Source of the DNA: Caulochytrium protostelioides | Lineage: Eukaryota; Chytridiomycota; Caulochytriomycetes; Caulochytriales; Caulochytriaceae | DNA: 64,000 bases | Reading direction: 5' to 3' | NCBI GenBank assembly: GCA_003615045.1 | Contig: ML014181.1 | Span: forward strand, 1 to 64,000 | Shown here: piece after piece, positions 1 through 9,700 of the stretch | Position numbering within the stretch: the stretch's first letter is position 1 | Layout of the letters: every line of letters begins with the position of its first letter | The notes under the pieces: model-generated | What the model was told of the DNA's origin: nothing | What the model saw: the letters and a program-made list of their open reading frames with translations, nothing else | The model's database searches: none | Position numbers and translations under genes: made by a program

Positions 1-607
1 CTAGGGGCACCACTGAAGATTGGCGTGCTCATTGGGTCAATATATGGACGACCACGTTAGACTCAACTAACTCAGTATAAATAAAATGAAAATCCATGTA
101 TTGGCCTGTAGAGATGGATGAATCGAGAGAGAAGGTCGGCGACCGAGCGGCAAATGATACTTCACTGCGAACGCCGTCCCCAACGGGGCTGGAAACGCCC
201 CTTCCGCTCCTCGTTTCGTTACGGCGTTGCGAAGACGCATATGTCACCCCTCTGCAACTGTCAGCAAGAGGTTGGAAAAGTTCTTAATTCCGCTCCGTAT
301 GCATAGAATGGAGGCATAGAAAATGAAAACTCGCCCTATGCCCTATGGCCCAGGGCGAATTCTCATGCGGATAGGCCTCCGCACTTTGGGAGCGGTCGTG
401 TCCGACGTAAAGCGACGTAAAGGGGGCATCACGACCTCCGTACCACGCTCATCAGTTTTTAAGCCGTGTACAGCGCTTTCTTGAGCGCTATTCGGCTCAA
501 CAGATGCCGAGGATGACGCAACCGCATTTCCTGTGTCAAAGGTGATTTCTTCGGTGTCACCAGCACTCGTCGGCTGGTTGGCAGCATTCTGACCATTCAA
601 ACTCGCG
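1..607. other. No convincing intact gene
   Basis: No supported gene here. An open frame on the minus strand (343-657, Ser/Asn/Thr-rich) overlaps the small secreted-peptide frame at 608-766 in a different phase. It may be its frameshifted continuation, but it has no recognisable domain. Confidence 0.4.
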
Positions 608-766
608 TCATCGTTGTGAGTCCGGCGAAAGGGTGTGCAAGCCGGTGTCGTTGTCATGCGGTGCCGCTTGTGCGCCGTGCAGCACTGCCAGGAGAAGCAT
701 CCCGGCCAGTGCAGCCAGCATCAGCCATGAATATCCGCCAGGTGGGCGGCGGGGTCGGGAACTCAT
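608..766 (-). CDS. Possible small secreted peptide (52 aa) or broken 5' end of a secreted-protein gene
   Basis: A 52-codon frame starts with ATG at 766 and ends with TGA at 608. It has a textbook signal-peptide layout: a basic start (MSSRPRRPP), a hydrophobic core (LMLAALAGMLLLAVL) around residues 15-30, and a small-residue cleavage site near GAQA-AP. The predicted mature part is only about 18 residues. The overlapping minus-strand frame 343-657 is polar and Ser/Thr/Asn-rich, like a secreted tail, and would be joined by one frameshift. I found no good GT-AG intron that does this. Either it is a tiny secreted peptide, a frame-broken gene, or chance in G+C-rich DNA. Confidence 0.25.
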   Translation of the reverse strand: MSSRPRRPPGGYSWLMLAALAGMLLLAVLHGAQAAPHDNDTGLHTLSPDSQR

Positions 767-1599
767 GACCCGCGAAAAGCGAAGCGGGAACCAAGGGGAT
801 GCCGGAAAGAAGCCGAACTGGACTTGGAACGGAGCCTTCAGACGGAGAGAGACAGATAGGCAAGAATGCCAGAAAGGGATTCCAAGCAGTATACGAGAAA
901 GGGGGAGGGAGGTGAGGCGGAGGGGCGGCGGAGAGCGATTTCCCAGTCACCGCTGTTCAACATGGTTGCCGCATTATTGCCACATTGATGCTGTCGCTTC
1001 GTTGGCGTCCATTCCCACGCCGTCGCGACCCGCCTTATATAGACATGAGGCGATGGCCACTTGAGTGTGCTATACCATGCAGAATCGCGGCTTAGCGACT
1101 CGGGAGCCGGTCTATCCTAATCTTGTTCCATACCCTCGCGCTCGCAGATGTAGCCAGGCAGGGGCGACGTCTTGGAACCAGCTCAAAGCGCGCGAGGCGC
1201 TTTGAGCAGCTGCTCCGAATCTCCGGCTCGGCGAGGTGCACCCACTAGGCCTATGACTTGGCGCGTGCCCATAAGAAGGACGCGACACTCTTTTCCTCCA
1301 CCCCGTTTCGCCACCTCTTATCTATCTCTTGCAGCTCTCGCGCAGCCCCCTCTTAAAACAGAGTCTAACCACGCGTTTCGCATCAGTTCCGCATGCGCGT
1401 TGTTATCTCTAGCCAGTCGTCCTCGTGGCTAGTGGTCGGAATGGCGTGTGTAGGGACAGGCTGTCCACGCGGGAAAGGAATCAACCGGATGAAACTGTGT
1501 GAACCCGCAGGAGGCGAGGACCCCTTTTGCTGGCCCCTTATGCCTTTCGTGTAGCCTGCGGCGCTGAGTCCAGCCCTGCTACGTCGCCGCCTTCTGAGC
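767..1599. other. Intergenic, nothing recognised
   Basis: No coding, RNA or repeat feature could be supported on either strand. The open frames present have shadow-type Arg/Pro/Ser composition. Confidence 0.4.
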
Positions 1600-1960
1600 A
1601 CCGACCCTTCCTGTCTCTCGTTGTCTTCGTCGCCTTCGCCTGCGTCAGCGCCTGCGCCGCGGCAAAGACCCCCGGAGCATCGGCCTCAAGAATGTCTTGA
1701 GGTCGAACTCTGAGATGTTGCCTTCCGGTGACCCTGAAGGAACCGGCGATCTGGATGACCACTGCCCCGGAATCAACCTTTTAATGCCGTTGAGGGCCTC
1801 CTTGCTTGGCGATGCGGATGGCCGTATCGGCCGGTCAAGCTTGGCTTTGCAGCCCCGAGGAGGGCGCGCCGTCCGTCGGAAGTAGAGGTAAGATGCAGGA
1901 TCGGTGAAGCCAGGCCGTTGTAGGTCACTTCCGTCGGCATCCATTCGTCTGTATCCATCT
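1600..1960 (-). pseudogene. Weak NTF2-like domain relic
   Basis: Two short minus-strand stretches in different frames recall the NTF2 fold of NTF2/NXT1/G3BP-type proteins. The first reads TEVTYNGLASPILHLTS, comparable to the family's G-x-x-I-x-x-K-L-x-S-L helix. The second reads SGAVVIQIAGSFRVTGRQ followed by EADAPGVFA, comparable to the beta strands that carry the 'V-x-V-x-G' motif. The order and spacing are right, but stops and frame changes separate them. No catalytic residue is available as a check, so this rests on pattern memory and could be chance. If it is real, it is a broken copy rather than a working gene. Confidence 0.25.
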
Positions 1961-2080
1961 TACTCCTTCTCGAGGTTGGCTGCGCGACGGATCCAACCAG
2001 AGTGAAGCCGAGAGGAAAGGCAAGGTCGAACCACAAGTAAAAGATGGCAAAAGAGGAAAAGAGGCAAAACCCCTATCATT

Positions 2081-2202
2081 CCTTTTACAGAACCCACAGG
2101 CGCACCCTCCGTTACCCAACACGCACACCATGCCCTCCGTGGTGCCCACCAGGGGGACCCACCGAGGCAGTACGCATTTTGGTTCAGTGGCGGATGAGCT
2201 TC
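2081..2202 (-). repeat. Dispersed repeat, copy R1 (3' flank of the Fanzor-like relic)
   Basis: About 120 bp, read on the minus strand, recurs at 42573-42700 (+) and 60933-61035 (+). The shared core contains GGCACCACGGAGGGCATGG, then TGTGCGTGTTGGGT, GAGGGTGCGCCTG and, at the end, TTCTGTAAAAG. Within it, GCACCA and TGGTG(T)GC could pair as a short hairpin. The copy starts a few codons before the TGA (2184-2186) of the decayed nuclease and runs through its 3' flank, so it looks like the 3' end of that element. Confidence 0.7.
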
Positions 2203-2940
2203 CCGACCTTGAGCCGCAAAGGATCTCGCCCGGGGTGGCGGCACAGCGCTATCGGTCTGTCGGGTTAGGCCAGAGAGCGTCGGATGCTCATCACGGCATT
2301 AAGATCGCGGTTCACAAACTTGTGGTTGGTGGCTTTATATCACAGTAAACCTCGGACCACGGTCCTTCGCGCCGACATTGTCCGAGTTTCAGGACCACAT
2401 TCATCTGAGCATACACCCCGCTCTCGCGGACCGGGGTGGCCGGCGTCGGCGCGGCCGGGGAGACGCCCGCCCGGGACGCGCGAAATGTTGGCACGACTGT
2501 CCCGGATTTTTTGCCTGTGTCAGGACCTGATTCGACTCGGCATGCATCTGGGTCGTCCGGAACTCGTCGACCAGGACGGTGCGGAACCGCTGGGCTTACG
2601 CCAGGTACGAGCGAGATGTAGAAACGGCGATCTCGCCCTTGCCCCCAGGGGCAAACTTGGCCGCGCCATAGGCGACCACCACTTCAGCGACCACGGGCTC
2701 CATCTCCGTGGCCGATCACTTGGCGACGCAGTTCAAAAATTTGGCAAAACACGCGCTGCTGGCCACGGTACAGCGGCAGGCGCTGGCGTTCTCGTTAGAT
2801 GTACTCGTTCAGATGTACTGGGTTCACAGCGGCTCTTACGTGGGGTGCCACACGCCCCAAGAATCGGTGGTGCACGGCGAGCATCGTGTCTTCGGTGCTC
2901 ATCTCCGACGGCTGCTGCGCCCAAGCAGTCAAAGCCTTGG
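2184..2940 (-). pseudogene. Decayed Fanzor/TnpB-like RNA-guided nuclease (mobile-element relic)
   Basis: Minus-strand translation across stops and frameshifts gives the ordered blocks of the RuvC-like half of TnpB/Fanzor proteins. In order: STEDTMLAVHHRFLGRVAPH (about 2840-2895); a basic RERQRLPLYRGQQR block (about 2765-2795); VVAYGAAKFAPGGKGEI (2629-2677); VDEFRTT (2551-2571), matching the family's V-D-E-[YF]-R-T-[ST] segment; and NRDLNAVMSIRR (about 2280-2312), matching the RuvC-III N-R-D-x-N-A-x-x-x-I signature. The C-terminus reads RPIALCRHPG then VGKLIRH-stop. In-frame stops sit between the blocks and the zinc-finger cysteines are mostly lost, so it cannot be functional. The 5' half, including RuvC-I, was not found. 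Assignment is from motif memory; Fanzors are known in fungi, including chytrids. Confidence 0.55.
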
Positions 2941-2960
2941 CGGCGCTATCTCATCGGAAT

Positions 2961-3982
2961 ATTTTGATTTGATTGAGATTTTGATAATTCAGCAGTAGCA
3001 AAAGCGACAAATATAAAAGCAAGACCAAGCAGGACAAGCATGCGGAGTTGTCTTGCGCCAAGTAGGGGAGTGGCCTGGTTTTGGAGGCTCGACGGCGTGA
3101 TGGGAAATGGAGCCCAGGCTATCTCTTCACGGCATGTCCCTGCCAAGGCTGCGACTGCGCAGCCCACCAGGTGTGCTGAGAACTTTGACGACGCCGTGCG
3201 TCGCATCGTTTGCGAGCCTTGCCACCTTGCTGGACGACTGTGCACGCGGGCTGCAGTAGGCGAAGCAAGACGGACAATGCCCTAGACGGAAGGCGCAGGG
3301 CATGCTGTGCTGCGGCAGTCTCGCCGGCCTGTTACGGGATCGTCGGCCCGACGCTCTCGCCTGCGGTCCTAGAGCTTTCGCGGGGCGATCGTCGTGATGG
3401 CACAGGCGCGGTGGCGGCTGCGGTCGGGCCGTGCCGCCCCGGCGCTCTGCCTTGCCGTGCCGCGCCGTGCTCTGCCTGGCCGTGCCAGGGCCCAGCTCGC
3501 TCGGGGCACGCCACATCACCTCCGCGAAAGCCGATGCGGGCTCGGCACGACGCCGGCCCTATGTCGCCTCACCGCTCGCGTGATATGGGGTCTGTGACCG
3601 TTCCTGCGAGCAAGGTTTCGCGATCCAGAAGAGCACAAGGGTCCTACCACCGGTCCGGTTCCGAAGGCGCGAGCAGCATCCGAATCCGGACCGGCCCGGA
3701 ACAATCTGCGGTATCACGATGCCAGTTTCACAACTGCGCGACATGGTTGCCCCTGTTGCCGTGGTATAATCCACTCACGGCGTCGTGGCCATGGCGTGCG
3801 GCTCAAAATCCAGGAAATCCTGCGACGGCGAGCTCTACCACCCTTCGTTGCCCTTAAATGTCCCTGCTGCCGCCCCCGCTGCCGCCTCCACTGCCGCCTC
3901 CGCTGACGTCGCCACGCCGCTCACATATTATACCTATCAAGGGATTGTTTTTCACAGCCCCCCACCTTATTCGGACATCGCC
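2961..3982. other. Intergenic, upstream of the cytochrome b561 gene
   Basis: No gene supported. A short A+T-richer patch lies at about 2955-3030. TATA-like sequence (cacatattatacc) at about 3920-3934 lies some 50-60 nt before the chosen start of the cytochrome b561 gene and could be its promoter. Confidence 0.4.
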
Positions 3983-5431
3983 ATGGCTGACGAACTCACG
4001 GCCGTCATGCCGCCGTCGTCATCGCCGCCGTCGCCGCCGTCGCACCCGACCAATGACCTCCAAGACTTAGATCGGACCGACGCCGCCAGCCTGCACTCGG
4101 ATGACCGTTCCTCCAATCATGAGGACGGCAGCGCCTATGGCGAGACCTTTTCCATCCATCTGCCTTCGTCCGTCCAGCCGACGGCGACGCCGTTCAGCGG
4201 GCTGGCGGCCTCCGAAACCGCTTCGGCTGTCGGGAGCGCGACGCACCCCCTGCCGGCGCCGGACATCTCTGCCGAGCATGCCGTCTGCGGTGAGCCGGTC
4301 CCGGGCACCGACCCTGCTGCCGCCGCGAGGGGTCATTTGAGCACGGTCTCGTCCTATTCGGGTTACTCGGACTTGCTCGACGGCCATGAAGGCTACGGGG
4401 ACGACCATGGCCATCCAAGGGATCGCCGTGCGGCCACGGCCGCCCGCTTCTTCGGCCCGGGGTGCTGTGGGGGCTGCGGGTTCTGGCTCGTGACGGCGCT
4501 GACCCTGCTCGCCCTCGCCATCGGGACCTGGATCCCCGGGTATGCCGTGATGATCGACCTCGGCGCCGCCGCCAACCCGCCAGGGGGCCGAGGCACGTCT
4601 GACGTCGGCGACAGCCGATGGTGGGGCGGCTTCACGCTGAAACAGCTCGGCATGGGCGCCCATATCGCCGGCATGTCCCTGTTTGTGGCTTGCTCCATCA
4701 TTGCGACGGCCCTCGTCCAGCGGGTCCGCCCGCGCCAGGTCCCGCGCGCGCAGCGCCTGCACGGCTACCTCCAGATGCTGGGCGTGCTCGGCCTCGCCGT
4801 CGGCTTTACGGCCCTTTACCTCTCGCGGTCGCGTCGCGGGAAGGGCCACTTCACCGGCTACCACGGCAAGGCGGGTCTCGGCACCGCCGCCGTCACCCTC
4901 CTGGCCGCCCTCTCGGGTATCATCTGGCTCTACATCCTCCCGGGGCTCAAGCGCCTCTCGGTATCGACGCAGCGCACGCTCCGCCGCGTCATCGTCGTCT
5001 ACCACCGCCTGCTGGCCATGCTCGCCATCGCGGGGGCACTGCTCTCCGTCTTGACGCTCTTGTGGGGCAAATGGGGCACCAAACGCCTCGTGCTGCCGGT
5101 CCCGCGCCACACGGCGCTGCCCCACATTCAGTGGCAGACCGGCCGCGCGCAGGTGCTCGGCCACGGCGTTGAGATTGCCATCGACACCGACCTCGACCGC
5201 GATCTGCGAGCGCCGAGCACGGTCGCCGGGCTCGTCACGGCCATCTATGTCATCATTGTTCTGCTGCTCGCGTGGCGGAGCCGCGCCCTGCGTCGCGCCC
5301 TGCCCGGTCGCGCTGGCGCGGCCGACCGTGGCCGCGGCGTCGGCGGCGACACCGACGGCGCCTTGCCACCCCTCACCGACGGCGCCGAGACGGCGTCCCT
5401 GCTGATGGCAGCGCCCCGTGAGAAAGCTTGA
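3983..5431 (+). CDS. Cytochrome b561-type transmembrane protein
   Basis: A 482-residue protein that probably carries two b hemes and moves electrons across a membrane, as the cytochrome b561 family does. Residues 1 to about 150 are Ser/Pro/Asp-rich and look disordered. About six hydrophobic segments follow (first near 165-187, last near 413-431). Four histidines sit as expected for heme ligands: H227 (GAHIAGMSL), H260 (RLHGYLQML), H294 (YHGKAGLG) and H341 (YHRLLAML). There is no signal peptide and no DOMON domain, so it is unlike the secreted CDH-type or DOMON-b561 fungal proteins. The frame is open back to 3785, but the ATG at 3983 has a good context (gccATGg) and the upstream part is ordinary leader sequence. 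Substrate unknown (ascorbate or ferric iron are family options). Confidence 0.75.
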   Translation: MADELTAVMPPSSSPPSPPSHPTNDLQDLDRTDAASLHSDDRSSNHEDGSAYGETFSIHLPSSVQPTATPFSGLAASETASAVGSATHPLPAPDISAEHAVCGEPVPGTDPAAAARGHLSTVSSYSGYSDLLDGHEGYGDDHGHPRDRRAATAARFFGPGCCGGCGFWLVTALTLLALAIGTWIPGYAVMIDLGAAANPPGGRGTSDVGDSRWWGGFTLKQLGMGAHIAGMSLFVACSIIATALVQRVRPRQVPRAQRLHGYLQMLGVLGLAVGFTALYLSRSRRGKGHFTGYHGKAGLGTAAVTLLAALSGIIWLYILPGLKRLSVSTQRTLRRVIVVYHRLLAMLAIAGALLSVLTLLWGKWGTKRLVLPVPRHTALPHIQWQTGRAQVLGHGVEIAIDTDLDRDLRAPSTVAGLVTAIYVIIVLLLAWRSRALRRALPGRAGAADRGRGVGGDTDGALPPLTDGAETASLLMAAPREKA

Positions 5432-5914
5432 GCGAGGCAGGGATTGGCCCACTCCGCCCGCCTTCCGCCCGAAATGCTGTGCATGGCGCGGTCCCGTCGC
5501 AATGATCGTGGCCGGTGCCTCCTTCCTGACTAGTTCCTTCACCACCATGTCCACCCTTCCCGCTATAGAGTCGATGTCTGCAAGTCAATCAAATCCCAGA
5601 ATTTTATCATTCGAATCACTGTTGTCTGCGGAACGATGAACGACGCCGGATGGCGCAACGACGCCGCGCGCGGCCGGTGACGGAGGCCGAGCCGTGGCGT
5701 GGCCGCAGCGTGGCGCGCACGCCGGGACCGGGGACGCGCCACCGCGACCTCTCGCGGGCGCCGACGGCGCGACCGGGCGTGACCTGCCGTGGCGTGGCGC
5801 AGCGCGAGAGGTCGCTACGGCTGCGGCGCCACCGACGGCGGCAGCGACGACTCAGACGCGAGGACGGGACCGACCGCTCGACTCGACTCGACGGCGTGCT
5901 CGCTGGCTGGCCCA

Positions 5915-5965
5915 CGCCATGCCAGGCCAGGCCATGCCAGGCCAGGCCATGCCATGCCAGGCCTC
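5915..5965. repeat. Short tandem repeat (ccatgccaggccagg)
   Basis: Imperfect tandem copies of GCCATGCCAGGCCAG. Degenerate GGCCTCGCTTGG-type copies continue to about 6020. Confidence 0.8.
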
Positions 5966-6202
5966 GCTTGGCCTCGCCTGGCTTGGCCTCGCTGCGCCGG
6001 GCCTCGCTTGGCCACGCCTCGCCAGACGACCCTTCGACCCTTCCTGGGTCGTGCTGGGTGGTCTCGACCTGGGGCCGCGTCGCTGGGACGGGGGGTCGTG
6101 GTCGTGCTCGCGCACCCCCGTTGACCCGAGACGGATCCGAGCCGCAGGGCCCCCTCGCCCTCCCCTCCAGGATGGCGTGGCCCTCGTCGTCGCCCTCGTT
6201 GT

Positions 6203-6203
6203 C

Positions 6204-6252
<49 letters not shown>
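6203..6252. repeat. 9-bp tandem repeat (gccatcgtc)
   Basis: About five perfect copies of GCCATCGTC. They keep one frame open and create a spurious Val/Ala/Ile hydrophobic run. Confidence 0.9.
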
Positions 6253-6253
<1 letters not shown>

Positions 6254-6763
6254 TTATCTGTTCATGACGGTCTCGCGCGCGCGTGGGGCCCACTACCATC
6301 TCGCGCGACGTGCCTGCGCCGGATAGCGTGGTCCTGACGCCTCGGCTCGACCTTCCTGCCTCGGCGGGCCGCGCCTCTCCTCTTCTAGCACGTGGCTTGG
6401 CCACACCATCGCAGCGCCGCGCTGCAGGGTCACCGAGGCCGTTTCCTTCCCCCTTCCCCTTTCTGTTCTGTGGGCTCGCGTCGACTGGCGGAGGCGCCTC
6501 TTCGTGACGCGGTATCGATGACCCGATGCACCCTCCGCTGTTGCTGATTCGACCGATTCGACCCCTTTCACCGCGTTCACGTGCCTCACGTCGCCGCTGG
6601 GCACCGCTGGCTGAAGAGGCTCCAGACCGGTTCCCGTTCGGTCGGCCCCTCCCGCATCGCCGGGTCGTCCTGCCGACTCACCTGCGCATCGACTTCACGG
6701 CTGCCATATTGAGTTCAGTCTCGATCGACCGCTACGTACCTCACCAACAACGACGGTCTGACC

Positions 6764-9700
6764 ATGTCCGATCCTTCGGGCGCGCGGCCCCTCACCGCCC
6801 ATGAACGGACCGCCGCCGCCAATGCCACCGCCGCCGCGGTCGCCGGCTCGACCCACCCCGCGGGTGGATACGAAGCCAGCGCCGCCACGTCGGCCTCCAC
6901 GACCATGATCGACCTGCCCACGCACCCGAGCAGCGACACGGTTGATGCCGCTGCCGTGCCGGCCCACTCCCACTCGCCCATGCCGTTCAAGTCGGCCGAC
7001 CGCCACGCGCTCGAACGCAAGCACCAGGCGTACCTCCAGCAAGCGCAGAAGCAGAAGCAGAAGCAGCTGCAGCTGCAAGGTCTCCAAGGCCAAGCCGAAT
7101 CGGCGTCGCACTCGTCGCTGTCGGACGCATCGTCAGCCGCATCGTCGGCCATCACGTCGATGTCCGGCGTCGATGATGGCACGCACCCGGCCGCCGCGCA
7201 CGCCGCCGCGGGGCTGGCGCCGACCCCCGTCCCCGGCCTGGCCGCAGCTGATCCACCGGCGCGTCGCGGATTCCGCACGATCGTCGACTTTGAGGCATAC
7301 CGTGCCCATGTCGCCGCGACGCAGCGGATCCCGGCGCTGGCGCCGACAATGGCGTCGCCTGCGCCGTTCGCATCGTCCGTGCCGTCGTCATCGTCGATGT
7401 CCGCGGGACCGCACGCGGGACACGGCAGCACGGCTCAAGAGCATATCCCCCTGTTTGCACTAACGATGGCGCTGCTGAAGACGTATACCACGTGCAATCC
7501 AAACAACAGCTACAAGAAGATGCATAACCCGCGCCGCGTGCTGACGAAGCCCAGCCGGCCAGCGCACAACAACGGCCATGACAACGAGGAGTGGGACTAC
7601 ATTCTGTATGTCAACGACGTGCTCGGTGCCACGGAGGGCCAGCAGTACCGCATCCTCGACATCCTCGGCCAGGGCACGTTCGGCCAAGTCGTCAAATGTG
7701 TCAATATCAAGACCAAGGAGCTTGTCGCGGTCAAGGTGATCAAGAACAAACCGGCCTACTACAATCAGAGCTTGGTCGAAGTCGCGGTGCTCGACATGTT
7801 GAACAACCAATATGACCGCGAGGGCAAGCGGCATATCGTACGCATGGTCGATACCTTTCTGTTCCACAACCATCTGTGCATTATCTGTGAGCTGCTGTCG
7901 GTCAATCTGTACGAGCTGATCAAACAGAACCAGTTCCGTGGGCTCTCCACCAACCTCGTCCGCGTCTTCGTGTCGCAAATGCTCGACGCTCTCGTCGTTC
8001 TCAACAAGGCACGCATTATCCACTGCGACCTGAAGCCTGAAAACATTTTGCTGCGCAACCTGGACAGCCCTTCGATCAAAGTCATCGACTTCGGCAGCGC
8101 CTGCCACGAGTCCCAGACCGTCTACACGTACATCCAGAGCCGCTTCTACCGCTCCCCGGAAGTCCTCATCGGGCTCCCCTATACCTCGTCCATCGATATG
8201 TGGTCCCTTGGCTGCATCGCCGCGGAGCTGTTCCTCGGCCTTCCCCTGTTCCCCGGGTCTTCCGAGTACAATCAGGTCAGCCGCATCACGGAACTCATGG
8301 GCGTCCCACCGGCCTACATGTGCGAGAAGGGCAAGTCGGCCAGTGCCTTTTTCCGTCGGGTGCCGCCGCCGCCGGGTGCGCCCCCGGACGCGAAACTCCG
8401 CCACGAGCTCAAGCCCATGGACCAGTATGTTCGTGAAACCGGCCACAAGGAGAGCCCGTCCAAGCGCTACTTCAAGGGCTCGACGCTCGAGGAAATCGTG
8501 ATGAACTATCCCTCGGGCCATTTACTGCGCAAGGACGCGCCAGCTACCGCCGGCGCCGCCGCGGGCGGTACCGGCAGCGGCGGCCTGGCGGGCGGCGCCA
8601 CCTCCGAAGAACTGCGCCGCGAACGCAACCACCGCGCTGCTTTCATCGACTTCTTGCGCGGCCTGCTGCGCCTCAACCCGCTCGAACGCTGGAGTCCCCT
8701 CCAAGCCAAGCAGCACCCCTTCATTACGAACGAGCCGTTTCTCGGGCCGTTCCGTCCTCCCGCTTACTCGTTCAAGTCGACCTTTGGCGCCGCCGGCGCC
8801 GGCGCCAGCGCCACAGCTTTGTCGACGGCGGCCCCGGCGGGAGCACCGTCAGCCACGACGCCTGGCGCCGCCGTCCCGGCCACCAACCTCCCCACGACCG
8901 CCCCGACCACGACCACGACCACGGCGGCGCGGACGCCGTCAGCTGCGGCGACGTCGTCGGCGCTGTCCTCGACGTCAGCCGCCCACGCGTCGGCGAGCAC
9001 CATGGCCGCCGCGACCCCGGGGTCATCGTCGTCGACCGCACGGGGTCCCGATCCGGCGGTGGCCGCGGCCACGGCGACCTTCCCTGTGAGCACGGGCACG
9101 GGTACGGGCACGGACACGAGTCCGCCGGCCGCCCATGGCTATGGCGCTAGCCAGGCCCACCACACCGCGACCGCAGCCGTCACAGCCGCTGATCCATCGC
9201 CATCAGGCACTGCTCACGGCACGCCGGCCGGGCTCTCCGCCTCCGTGGCCGAACCGATGTCCGATGTCACGCGTGACCCCGCGTCCTCGGCCTTCGAATC
9301 GGCGGTCCGGGCCCCCGCCGTCGGCTCGGGAAGCAGCAGCGGCGGCAGCGCCGTGGCACCGGCCGCAGCCGGAGCGAGTGGTGCAGGGCCCGCCGCGGCC
9401 ACTAGCAGCGCCGCGCGCAGCCGTCCGCGCGCCAACACGATTAGCGGCGGAAAGGTTGCCAATGCGCCACCGCAGCTGCAGCGCCTCGTCGCCATCCAGC
9501 AGCAGTCCGGCAATCGCGCCTTCCCGCGCTCCGACCGCAGCAAAGCCACCCGCACCCACACCGAGATGGGCGGCGACGCGGTTGGCGGCGTCGCGCTGCG
9601 CCACGCCGCCGCAGCCACGGTCGCCACGAAGCGGCCTGCCGTCGCGTCGCCGGGCCATGCGGCGGCTCTGGGCACGGCTGGCGGCGCTGCGCCCGCCTCG

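Larger units (their letters stand above)
5432..6763. other. Intergenic / Yak1 5' leader with short tandem repeats
   Basis: No gene is supported. Both strands stay open for around 200 codons, but the predicted peptides are repeat-driven. The stretch holds two tandem repeats (about 5915-5965 and 6203-6252) and a pyrimidine-rich leader before the kinase start at 6764. Confidence 0.5.

Noticed and set aside
2946..3041. 31-codon minus-strand frame beginning with a strong hydrophobic segment (MLVLLGLAFIFVAFATAE)
   Set aside because: It looks like a signal peptide but has only 13 further residues and lies in an A+T-rich patch where such runs arise by chance.
4067..5554. 495-codon minus-strand open frame
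   Set aside because: Antisense of the cytochrome b561 gene, which has heme ligands and membrane segments; the antisense product has neither.
5694..6326. Plus-strand frame with a Val/Ala/Ile 'transmembrane' segment
   Set aside because: The hydrophobic run is produced by the 9-bp tandem repeat at 6203-6252.
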